Source of the DNA: Borrelia sp. A-FGy1
GTDB taxonomy: Bacteria; Spirochaetota; Spirochaetia; Borreliales; Borreliaceae
Assembly (NCBI RefSeq): GCF_014084025.1
Contig: NZ_CP043682.1
Span: forward strand, 339,582-403,581
Reading direction: 5' to 3'
DNA: 64,000 bases
The stretch's first letter is position 1, and every line of letters begins with the position of its first letter. The notes under the pieces were generated by a model, which was not told the DNA's origin, made no database searches, and saw only the letters and a program-made list of their open reading frames with translations. A program made the translations under genes and the position numbers. Positions 29,440 through 37,139 of the stretch are shown here, piece by piece.

Positions 29440-30573
29440 TTGATTATAGTACCTGTAGCTAGCGGTAAGGGAGGAGTTGGGAAATCTCTTTTTTCAACTA
29501 ACGTTGCAATTTGTCTTGCAAACGAAGGGAAAAAAGTATTGCTTATTGACCTTGATCTTGGAGGCTCCAACCTACATTCTATGCTAAATATCATACCTAA
29601 GAAGAGCATTGGAACTTTCCTTAAAACAAAAATTTCATTCAAAAATATAATAATAGAATCTGGAATTAAAAATCTAAGTTTTATTGCAGGGGACTCCGAC
29701 ATTCCAGAGCTTGCAAATATAGTTAACTTTCAAAAGAGAAGAATAATAAACAATCTAAAATCTCTCACCTATGACTATTTAATAATTGACCTTGGCGCTG
29801 GAACAGCATTTAATACAATAGATTTCTTTTTAATGTCAAATCGTGGAATCATAGTAACAATACCAACAATAACAGCAACAATGAATGCCTATTTATTTTT
29901 AAAAAACACAATCTTTAGAATTATATCAAAAATATTTACAAAAGACACAAAAGGACACAAAATAATTTCTGATATTAAAAAAGACTTTAGCAATTTACAA
30001 AAAATATATATACCCAACCTATTACTCAAAATAGAAAATTATGATCCTGAAAATTATGAAAAATTCATAGCAATTTTTTCACGATTCAGCCCTTTTATAG
30101 TCTTTAATATGTTAAAAACACCTGATGAAATTCAAAAAACAGAAAAAATACTAAAATCCGCAAAGGATTATCTAAACATAAACTTACAAAGCATAGGTTC
30201 AATTTATAAAGATGAAATTATTGATCAAGCATTAAACCATAAAATACCAATAACAATCTATAAACCTACAAGTTTAACTTCTAAAAGCATTAAAAAAATA
30301 GCAAAAAAATTAATTGAACTTGAAAACCTAATAAATGATGCAGCACTTTTAAGTGATGACGATATATATGAAAGCTATAATTTTGTATTTAAAGAAGCAC
30401 AAGATGAGTACATGGAGAAATATGAATATCTCGAATCCTTGCTATTAGAAAAAAAAATAGACAATAATGAAATTATCGACATAATAAAATCCCAACAAAG
30501 GGAAATTTCAACATTGAGAAAACAAAACATGATGTTTAAAAAAAAATTATTTAAACAATTAAAAAAAGAGTAA
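29440..30573 (+). CDS. MinD/ParA-family ATPase (YlxH-like)
   Basis: 377 residues. The deviant Walker A VASGKGGVGKSLFSTN occupies residues 6-21, followed by VLLIDLDLGGSNLHSML and the switch LIIDLGAGTAFNTID, all standard for MinD/Mrp/FlhG ATPases. A polar C-terminal extension of about 90 residues rich in Glu/Lys (LESLLLEKKIDNNEIIDIIKSQQREIS) could be a coiled coil. The start is TTG with GGAG 7 bases ahead. Borrelia has a second such ATPase in its flagellar operon; this one sits with lgt, so its cargo is unclear. No amphipathic membrane-targeting tail like that of MinD is evident. Confidence 0.9.
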   Translation: MIIVPVASGKGGVGKSLFSTNVAICLANEGKKVLLIDLDLGGSNLHSMLNIIPKKSIGTFLKTKISFKNIIIESGIKNLSFIAGDSDIPELANIVNFQKRRIINNLKSLTYDYLIIDLGAGTAFNTIDFFLMSNRGIIVTIPTITATMNAYLFLKNTIFRIISKIFTKDTKGHKIISDIKKDFSNLQKIYIPNLLLKIENYDPENYEKFIAIFSRFSPFIVFNMLKTPDEIQKTEKILKSAKDYLNINLQSIGSIYKDEIIDQALNHKIPITIYKPTSLTSKSIKKIAKKLIELENLINDAALLSDDDIYESYNFVFKEAQDEYMEKYEYLESLLLEKKIDNNEIIDIIKSQQREISTLRKQNMMFKKKLFKQLKKE

Positions 30574-30582
30574 GGAGAAAAA

Positions 30583-31542
30583 ATGCCGAATTACATAAAT
30601 TATCCCTCTTGGTTAAACCCTGAAATAATTAAAGGAATTCCAATTACATGGTATAGCCTTTCCTACATTATAATAATCATGATTTGCTATAAATTCATTT
30701 GGTACCAAATAAAAATTGACAAAATTGATATTAAAAGAAGTGATTATGAAAAAATGATGTTTTCACTTGTTATAGGAGCAATAATAGGCGGTAGGCTAGC
30801 CTCTACATTAATTTATGATAAAAGTGGTCTTTATTATACACACCCATGGCTAATATTCCTACCATTTGATAAACACTGGAATTTCACAGGCTTTAGAGGA
30901 ATGGCAATACACGGAGGGTTTTTTGGAGTAATTATTGCACTATTAATAACAATTAATACTAATCTTAAGAACACAAATGTGAGAAAATACTTTATAAAGA
31001 TAACAGATTATGGAGCGATTGCTTTTTCTTCAGGATACATACTAGGAAGACTTGCTAACTTTGCAAATGCAGAGCTTTACGGAAGACCAATGAAAGGAGG
31101 AATAATATTCCCAAAAGCAGTACCTTTTAACACAAGCGACAAGGGAGTAAAAGAATTTGCAGAATCAATTGGGCTTATGCTGTCTCCTCATGATTTATTT
31201 GTTAACTTACCAAGGATTCCATCACAACTAATTGAAGGATTTTTCGAGGGAATTGTATCTTTTTTATTATTATGGTTTGTCTTTAGAAAAATAAAAAAAT
31301 ATGATGGTTTTATTTTTGGAGTATATATAATTCTTTATGGTTTCTTTAGATTCTTAATTGAATATTTAAGAGAACCGGATAAAGAAATAGGATTTGTTAT
31401 CACATATAGCCCACCTGAGAGTCTATTCGACTTCTCTTTCTTAAACATATCAATGGGACAAGTACTTTCTCTAATTTTGATACTATCCGGAATAATTTGG
31501 CTTTTATGGGCCAAGATGAGATCAGAAAAATTAAATAAATAA
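30583..31542 (+). CDS. lgt: Prolipoprotein diacylglyceryl transferase
   Basis: 319 residues with seven hydrophobic segments. Lgt signatures are present: the HGGFFGV motif with the essential histidine, GRLANFANAELYGRP, and the closing region IEYLREPDKE ... ISMGQVLSLILILSG. It attaches diacylglycerol to lipobox cysteines, the first step for lipoproteins such as p22 and the Bmp proteins in this window. AAGGAG lies 7 bases before the ATG, and the gap from the MinD-like gene is 9 bases. Confidence 0.97.
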   Translation: MPNYINYPSWLNPEIIKGIPITWYSLSYIIIIMICYKFIWYQIKIDKIDIKRSDYEKMMFSLVIGAIIGGRLASTLIYDKSGLYYTHPWLIFLPFDKHWNFTGFRGMAIHGGFFGVIIALLITINTNLKNTNVRKYFIKITDYGAIAFSSGYILGRLANFANAELYGRPMKGGIIFPKAVPFNTSDKGVKEFAESIGLMLSPHDLFVNLPRIPSQLIEGFFEGIVSFLLLWFVFRKIKKYDGFIFGVYIILYGFFRFLIEYLREPDKEIGFVITYSPPESLFDFSFLNISMGQVLSLILILSGIIWLLWAKMRSEKLNK

Positions 31543-31595
31543 ATCAAAAAAATGTAGATTTATAACAAAATCACTATAAGTTTATTTATAGCAAG

Positions 31596-33593
31596 ATGAA
31601 AAATACATATCCAAATGCAATTGCAATATCTGAACAAAAAATTAATGATAAAGAGATTGCAAGACTTCAATCTATTTTCAACTTATTATATATATCATAC
31701 TCTAGAAAAAACATCTCCAAAGAATACATCAAAAAAAATAACATTAAGTTTGCTATTATTTATAACCACAAAAGACCTATAGAATTTTCAATCAATATAG
31801 CAAATGATTTACAAAGCATAAATAAAGTTTACTCTATCATAATAAACAACAAAAATAGAGTAAAAACAACTTACAAATTCAACTACATAGAGATATTAAA
31901 CGATATTCACGAACTAAGCTTTAATCACAGCTTAATTTGTCAAAAAAAGTTTTTCCATGATAATAACAATGCAAACCTTGATTTTTTCTTAAATTTAGCT
32001 GAACTTATTAAAGAGATTGTAATAATTACAAATATTGAAAATGATATTATATATGTCAATGAAAAAGGAAGCAAAGAGCTTGAACTTCCAATAAAGACTA
32101 GAGGAAAAACAAATAAAATAACTGACATCAATATCATAGATTTAGAAAAGGAAAATAAAATAGATTTAAGTTATACCATAAATGACATTCCTGAATTCAA
32201 GAACATATTAATAACTGACTGCCTTTTAATAGTAAAACAAAATAAAAAATTAATTGTAGATCTATTTGTTAGCACAATTGGCCAAAATAACATTGATAAA
32301 TTAATAACAATAAAAGAAATATCTCATTTAAAATATAAAAACTATGATAAGAATCTTGAAATTATTGATAAACAAACAGATTTATATAATATCAAAGAAC
32401 TTGAAAATCTTTTAATAAATCAAATTGAATCTTCTTATAAAAATACGTATTTATTTGACTTAGACTTACACATAAATACAGAATATGAATACAAAGGAAA
32501 CAGGGCAAATATAGACTTTAAAATACTCAAAAAAATAACTTCTAAAATAATGTCATTTTATTCAGAATACATATTTCGAATAAAAGATAATAACTTAATA
32601 GTTATTATTTCCACAAATGGTGGAGAGAAAAGATTAATTGCAATTGCAGAAGAAATTAAGAAAACTATCTCTAATGAGCTTAAAAAGCAAGGATTAATAA
32701 TATTTAAATTCAATATAGGAGTAATAGAAGCTAATTTACAAGAAGACATAGAAGTAACAATTTCAAAACTAAAAATAGCAACAAAAATATCTTCTGAATA
32801 CAAAGATTCTCTCCCCATTTTATACAAAGACGAACTTCCAGAAACAATACTTATCAAAAATCAAAATAAAATATTTGAATATATAGTAAAAGCAATAAAA
32901 AACGACTTTTTCACTCTCTACTATCAAAAAATAACTCCCCTTAAAAAAAATTTAAAACCTAAAATTGAAATATTAACAAGACTTTTTGATCATACAGGTT
33001 CTCCTATTCCAAATATCACAGTATTCAGTTTAATAGAAAAATATAATCTAACTGTCGAAGTAGATCAACTGGTTGTTACTAAAGCCTTAAGAGAATATAC
33101 AAATTTCGTAGCAAAAAATGGGATACATATTTTTTCAATCAACATTTCACCTCACTCATTAAAATCTAAAAGTTTTAGAATGTTCTTACGAGAAACACTT
33201 CTTACAAGTCATGTACCACTTCAAAACATATGCTTAGAAATAACAGAAACTGGAATTTTAGAAAATTTTGAACTAGTTAACAACTATTTCAAAGAACTTA
33301 AAAGTTTTGGAATCAAACTAGCACTTGACGACTTTGGAAGCGGCCACACCTCACTCTCATATATTAAAATATTACCCATAGATATCATAAAAATAGATGG
33401 ATCTTTTATCAAAGTAATAAATTCCAGTCAAACAGATCTTGTAATAATAAAATCAATAAAAGAAATTGCTGATACAAAAAGAATAAAAATAGTAGCTGAA
33501 TTTGTATCAAATGAAGAAATACTTAAAAAAATCAATGAAATTGGAATAGACTATGGACAGGGATTTCTATGGCATGTACCAGAACCAATATAG
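31596..33593 (+). CDS. pdeA: Cyclic-di-GMP phosphodiesterase PdeA (EAL domain)
   Basis: 665 residues. The C-terminal 240 residues are an EAL domain: YYQKITPLKK, EILTRL at the EAL position (alanine to isoleucine), INISPHSL, ICLEITETGIL, LALDDFGSGHTSLSYIKILPIDIIKIDGSFI, and the final EFVSNEE. All metal and substrate ligands appear present. Ahead of it (residues 255-420) is a degenerate GGDEF-like domain in which the signature is replaced by RIKDNNLIVII, so it should not make c-di-GMP. The N-terminus (1-230) has a PAS-like stretch (EIVIITNIENDIIYVNEKGSKEL). PdeA affects motility and infectivity in B. burgdorferi. It follows lgt by 53 bases. Confidence 0.94.
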   Translation: MKNTYPNAIAISEQKINDKEIARLQSIFNLLYISYSRKNISKEYIKKNNIKFAIIYNHKRPIEFSINIANDLQSINKVYSIIINNKNRVKTTYKFNYIEILNDIHELSFNHSLICQKKFFHDNNNANLDFFLNLAELIKEIVIITNIENDIIYVNEKGSKELELPIKTRGKTNKITDINIIDLEKENKIDLSYTINDIPEFKNILITDCLLIVKQNKKLIVDLFVSTIGQNNIDKLITIKEISHLKYKNYDKNLEIIDKQTDLYNIKELENLLINQIESSYKNTYLFDLDLHINTEYEYKGNRANIDFKILKKITSKIMSFYSEYIFRIKDNNLIVIISTNGGEKRLIAIAEEIKKTISNELKKQGLIIFKFNIGVIEANLQEDIEVTISKLKIATKISSEYKDSLPILYKDELPETILIKNQNKIFEYIVKAIKNDFFTLYYQKITPLKKNLKPKIEILTRLFDHTGSPIPNITVFSLIEKYNLTVEVDQLVVTKALREYTNFVAKNGIHIFSINISPHSLKSKSFRMFLRETLLTSHVPLQNICLEITETGILENFELVNNYFKELKSFGIKLALDDFGSGHTSLSYIKILPIDIIKIDGSFIKVINSSQTDLVIIKSIKEIADTKRIKIVAEFVSNEEILKKINEIGIDYGQGFLWHVPEPI

Positions 33594-33619
33594 AGTATAT
33601 TACTAAGGTATTTAGGATC

Positions 33620-33656
33620 AACAATAGACCTTTTATAATTAGTAAGGCCTATTGTT
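33620..33656. terminator. Hairpin between converging pdeA and p22 genes
   Basis: A 13-bp stem with one mismatch, AACAATAGACCTT / AAGGCCTATTGTT, and an 11-base loop, placed 26 bases after the pdeA stop and 31 bases from the p22 stop. U-tracts are weak, so efficiency as an intrinsic terminator is uncertain. Confidence 0.5.
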
Positions 33657-33687
33657 AAAAACTAATAAAACATACCAATTTCAATAT

Positions 33688-34293
33688 TTAGTTCATTGAC
33701 AATACCGTTTTTGCAAGATTACTAGTTATAAAGTTAACAGTAACTAATATGTTTTTAGCATCTTCATCATTCTTATCAATGGAGACATTTATTTTACCAT
33801 CAATAATATCAAGTCCTTTAAAAGTCTTTATAAACTCTCTTGCAGAATCATTTTTAACTCCATGTAAATTCATGTCTATAATTTTTTTAATATCCGAACT
33901 TAATCCTACAAAAATATGAGAATCATGATTACTACCACCAATATCAATATTTGACTTCGCCACATATACGTTTTCATATGAGTAAACAGTTAACTTAGCA
34001 TCTGCACTTGAATCTACTTCTCTTAGACCTTCATCATAAACTGCAAAATGCATAACTTTAATAGCTTTTCCTATCTTTGAACGTTCTTCTTTGTCAGCAT
34101 CAGACATTCCCATTGCATGCAACACATGCCCCAAAGTATGATCATCAATAGAACCACTACTTAAAGATTCAGAATGATCATGTTGATTATGTTCCTTACT
34201 CTCTTCTGATTTATTCTTAGATTCACACCCTAACAACATCAAAAGAAATATAGTTACTAATAAAATATTTTTAAAAAAATAATTTCTGTACAT
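33688..34293 (-). CDS. Lipoprotein p22/LA7 (outer-surface lipoprotein antigen)
   Basis: 201 residues from the ATG at 34293, which has GGAG just upstream; an in-frame ATG 51 bases earlier lies across a palindrome and lacks a ribosome site. The signal peptide NILLVTIFLLMLLGC ends in a lipobox. Right after the cysteine comes a Glu/Lys and histidine-rich stretch (SEESKEHNQHDHSESL, then DDHTLGHVLHAMGMSD). The rest is a mixed fold ending NFITSNLAKTVLSMN. The position between pdeA and the M18 aminopeptidase matches the B. burgdorferi lipoprotein LA7 (p22). The histidine cluster suggests metal binding, which is inference. Confidence 0.85.
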   Translation of the reverse strand: MYRNYFFKNILLVTIFLLMLLGCESKNKSEESKEHNQHDHSESLSSGSIDDHTLGHVLHAMGMSDADKEERSKIGKAIKVMHFAVYDEGLREVDSSADAKLTVYSYENVYVAKSNIDIGGSNHDSHIFVGLSSDIKKIIDMNLHGVKNDSAREFIKTFKGLDIIDGKINVSIDKNDEDAKNILVTVNFITSNLAKTVLSMN

Positions 34294-34309
34294 AAATATT
34301 CTCCTATAG

Positions 34310-34340
34310 TTTATCATTATCTTTAAAAGATAATGATAAA
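34310..34340. promoter_or_regulatory. Perfect 31-bp palindrome in the p22/aminopeptidase divergent region
   Basis: The two 15-base arms, TTTATCATTATCTTT and AAAGATAATGATAAA, are perfect reverse complements around a single A. It lies 17 bases upstream of the p22 ATG and 39 bases upstream of the likely -10 box of the aminopeptidase gene. The half-site GATAATGAT is the same unit that builds Fur-family operators, although here the halves point the opposite way. It could be an operator or a 5'-UTR hairpin of the p22 message. Confidence 0.6.
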
Positions 34341-34378
34341 TCAATTGTTTTATATAAATTTATGTATCATTCAACTGC

Positions 34379-34384
34379 TATAAT
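34379..34384 (+). promoter_or_regulatory. Putative -10 element (TATAAT) for the M18 aminopeptidase gene
   Basis: A perfect TATAAT lies 23 bases before the ATG at 34407, leaving a very short leader that contains AAGGAG. No good -35 hexamer is found at 16-18 bases upstream. Confidence 0.45.
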
Positions 34385-34406
34385 AAAAAAGTAAGGAGAA
34401 ATTTAA

Positions 34407-35783
34407 ATGAAAAAACAAAACCCTTGGATTTCTTTAAAAAAAGAAGAAAAGCATAAAATTCTAGAATTTTCAGAAAAATACAAGAATTTTTTAAGCACTA
34501 TCAAAACTGAAAGAGAAGTTATCCATTATTCCATAAAAAAGGCTAAAGAAAAAAGATTTATCTGTTCATATGAAAAAAAAGAATTAAAACCCGGAGACAA
34601 AATCTTTTACACATGTCGAGACAAAAATATTGCTATTGTTTTTATTGGAAAGGAATCTATTGAGAATGGAATAAACTTTATTGTATCTCACACAGACTCC
34701 CCAAGACTTGACGCAAAACCATCACCAATTTCGGAAGAGAATGAATTTGCATTACTTAAAACAAATTACTATGGAGGAATCAAAAAATATCAATGGTTAT
34801 CTATTCCTCTATCAATACGAGGAGTAGTATTTTTAAAAAACGAAGATAAAATAGAAATTAATATCGGAGACAACAAAAATGATCCCGTATTTGTAATTCC
34901 TGACATACTGCCACATCTTGATAAAAAAGTACAAAGAGACAAAAAATCCGAAGAAATTATTGAAGGTGAAAATTTAAAAATAATAATTGGAAGTCTACCT
35001 ATTGAAACTAAAGAAAAAGATAAGGTAAAGCTTGCTATACTTGATTTAATAAATAAAAAATACAAAATAGAAGAAGAAGATTTTGTCTCAGCAGAAATAG
35101 AAATAGTGCCAGCAGGAGAAGCAAAGGATGTAGGGCTTGATAGAGCACTTATTGGTGGTTACGGTCAAGATGACAAAGTTTGTGTTTACACCTCATTAGA
35201 GGCTATTTTAAGCTTAGAAGAAACTCCAAACAAAACTGCCGTATGTTTCTTGGTTGATAAAGAAGAAATTGGATCAACTGGATCAACTGGTTTAAATTCA
35301 AGATACCTTGAATTCTTTGTTTCAGACATATTATCCAAACTTGAAGGCAATAAATATAATAATCTTTTTGTTCAAAAGGTACTATGGAATTCAAAAAGCA
35401 TATCTGCTGATGTTTGTGGGGCAATTAATCCATTATTTAAATCTGTACATGATGAGCAAAATGCACCTAAAATAGGATATGGAATACCTATAATGAAATA
35501 TACAGGGCATGGAGGTAAATATATGGCCAGTGACGCCGATGCTGAACTTGTTTTTTATATTAGAAATTTGCTAAACAAAAATAAAATAGCTTGGCAAGTA
35601 GCTACACTTGGTAAAGTAGAAGAAGGAGGAGGGGGTACTGTTGCAAAATTTTTAGCTCATTATGGAATAAGAACAATAGACATGGGCCCTGGCGTAATTA
35701 GTATGCACTCGCCCTTTGAAATAACTTCTAAATTTGATGTACACACTTCTTATATGGCATATAAGGCATTCTTTCAAGGATAA
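34407..35783 (+). CDS. M18-family aminopeptidase (aspartyl aminopeptidase type)
   Basis: 458 residues. The M18 two-zinc site is complete: SHTDSPRLDAKPSP (first His), GGYGQDDKVCVYTSLEAI (bridging Asp), DKEEIGSTGSTG (Glu-Glu), DADAELV, and the final SMHSPFE histidine. The family removes acidic or hydrophobic N-terminal residues from peptides and forms a large tetrahedral dodecamer in the cytoplasm. It would act downstream of the Opp peptide importer, since Borrelia depends on imported peptides. Start ATG with AAGGAG. The next gene follows by 6 bases. Confidence 0.95.
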   Translation: MKKQNPWISLKKEEKHKILEFSEKYKNFLSTIKTEREVIHYSIKKAKEKRFICSYEKKELKPGDKIFYTCRDKNIAIVFIGKESIENGINFIVSHTDSPRLDAKPSPISEENEFALLKTNYYGGIKKYQWLSIPLSIRGVVFLKNEDKIEINIGDNKNDPVFVIPDILPHLDKKVQRDKKSEEIIEGENLKIIIGSLPIETKEKDKVKLAILDLINKKYKIEEEDFVSAEIEIVPAGEAKDVGLDRALIGGYGQDDKVCVYTSLEAILSLEETPNKTAVCFLVDKEEIGSTGSTGLNSRYLEFFVSDILSKLEGNKYNNLFVQKVLWNSKSISADVCGAINPLFKSVHDEQNAPKIGYGIPIMKYTGHGGKYMASDADAELVFYIRNLLNKNKIAWQVATLGKVEEGGGGTVAKFLAHYGIRTIDMGPGVISMHSPFEITSKFDVHTSYMAYKAFFQG

Positions 35784-35789
35784 ATAAAT

Positions 35790-36059
35790 ATGAATAATGA
35801 AAAAGCAATAAAAACATCGGAACATATCATAGAATGTTTTGGTGGTATTGTAAACATCAAAGAAATATATAAAGATGTTACTAGAATCAAAATACTAGTA
35901 GACAGCAACTCTTTAGTTAAGAGAGAAAATTTAACAAAGGATAAAAATATAATAGGAACAATTAAATCAAATGAATTCACAGAAATAGTAATGAATTTTG
36001 AAATAATTGAAGATGTTTACAACAACATCTTATATATGCTGAATAAACACACAAGTTAA
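35790..36059 (+). CDS. Stand-alone PTS EIIB-like domain lacking the catalytic cysteine
   Basis: 89 residues, matching the glucose-type PTS EIIB domain: HIIECFGGIVNIKEIYKDVTRIKILVDS, then NIIGTIKSNEFTEIVMNFEIIEDVYNNI. In true EIIB the phosphorylated cysteine occupies the position before xTR (C-I-T-R); here it reads D-V-T-R with Asp29. No EIIA or EIIC is attached or adjacent. It begins 6 bases after the aminopeptidase stop, with AAGGA inside the preceding gene's end, so the two are co-translated. It may be a regulatory or structural relic rather than a sugar transporter part. Confidence 0.8.
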   Translation: MNNEKAIKTSEHIIECFGGIVNIKEIYKDVTRIKILVDSNSLVKRENLTKDKNIIGTIKSNEFTEIVMNFEIIEDVYNNILYMLNKHTS

Positions 36060-36060
36060 G

Positions 36061-36084
36061 TATTAGGACCCAATGGGCCTAATA
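36061..36084. terminator. Hairpin between converging EIIB-like gene and gpsA
   Basis: Stem TATTAGGACCC / GGGCCTAATA with one bulged base and a 3-base AAT loop. It starts 1 base after the EIIB-like stop, and the gpsA stop codon lies inside its right arm. It is followed by AT-rich sequence but no long U-run. Confidence 0.6.
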
Positions 36085-37122
36085 TTTAAAATTTATTATG
36101 TATTCAATAACAGATTCAGGATTTGTTTCCTTATTCAATATTTTATAAACAACACCTGCTAAACCTTGAGAATCTAAATCATTCTCTAAAAGCAAAAAAA
36201 CTTCCCTAGCAGCAATTACGCCCTCTGGAATATAACCAATTTTATGTATATTACTTATTAAATCATCTATGCCTTCAAAACTATTTAAAATACTATTGCT
36301 AACAAGTTCACGGCCAAATCTTCTATTTCTTCCAAAAATACTTCGACAAGTAACATCCAAATCCCCAGAACCAGCTAAAAACAAAAATGTCTTCTCACTA
36401 CAGTCACCAACCTTAAACGCAATGTTTTTCATATCATTTAAAGAAACTGAAAATAAAAAAGATTCTGTGTTATTTCCTATCAAATTTGATTTTTTATTCT
36501 TATACTCATCCAAAATCCCAAATGCAATTGCAAATATATTTTTCAAAGCTGATGCTATCTGGATACCCAAAACATCATCACTATAAAAAACAGAAATGGA
36601 AGTATTAGCAAACAAATCCATAAACCTAGTCGCTTGATATCTGCTTTTACTAGCAACCATAAGTCCTGTAATTATACCAAGGCCAACTTCCTCAGCATGA
36701 CTGGGCCCCGCAATATAAGTAATCTTACCCTTATAATCACTCAAAATATTCTCTGCTACATCTACAATAGGACAAGGTTTTCTCCCAAAAGTTATAAAAC
36801 CCTTAGTAAGTATTGCTATCCCAGGCTTTTTATCAGTAATAATACTATTTAAATTCTTAAAAATTCCCAAAGTATAAAGTGAAGGAGTTGCAACAAAAAC
36901 ATAATCAGCTAAACTCACAGCATAACTTAAATCAGAAGTTGCAACCAAATTATATGGCAATTTAATTCCCTTTAAATATCTAACATTTTCATGCTCATTA
37001 TTAATACTATCTTTAATATCTTCTTCAAAAGACCATAATAAAACATCATCTTCACCCTTCTCAGCCAACACCTTAGCAATAGCTGTCCCCCAAGCACCTG
37101 CACCAATTATCGATATCTTCAT
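36079..37122 (-). CDS. gpsA: Glycerol-3-phosphate dehydrogenase [NAD(P)+]
   Basis: 347 residues. The NAD-binding motif ISIIGAGAWGTAIAKVLAEKG opens the protein, with further family motifs FVATPSLYTLGIF, ILTKGF, YIAGPSHAEEVGLG, the catalytic-lysine region ASALKNIFAIAFGILD, and AGSGDLDVTCRS. It links dihydroxyacetone phosphate to glycerol-3-phosphate for lipid synthesis and NADH balance. GGAG lies upstream of the ATG. It is separated by 17 bases from the clpA-like gene and is part of the same minus-strand group. Confidence 0.97.
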   Translation of the reverse strand: MKISIIGAGAWGTAIAKVLAEKGEDDVLLWSFEEDIKDSINNEHENVRYLKGIKLPYNLVATSDLSYAVSLADYVFVATPSLYTLGIFKNLNSIITDKKPGIAILTKGFITFGRKPCPIVDVAENILSDYKGKITYIAGPSHAEEVGLGIITGLMVASKSRYQATRFMDLFANTSISVFYSDDVLGIQIASALKNIFAIAFGILDEYKNKKSNLIGNNTESFLFSVSLNDMKNIAFKVGDCSEKTFLFLAGSGDLDVTCRSIFGRNRRFGRELVSNSILNSFEGIDDLISNIHKIGYIPEGVIAAREVFLLLENDLDSQGLAGVVYKILNKETNPESVIEYIINFKY

Positions 37123-37139
37123 ATATAGCTCCTATACAT

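Noticed and set aside
34310-34340. The 31-bp palindrome as a terminator
   Set aside because: It lies upstream of both divergent genes rather than after a stop codon, is AT-rich and has no U-tract, so an operator or leader hairpin is more likely.
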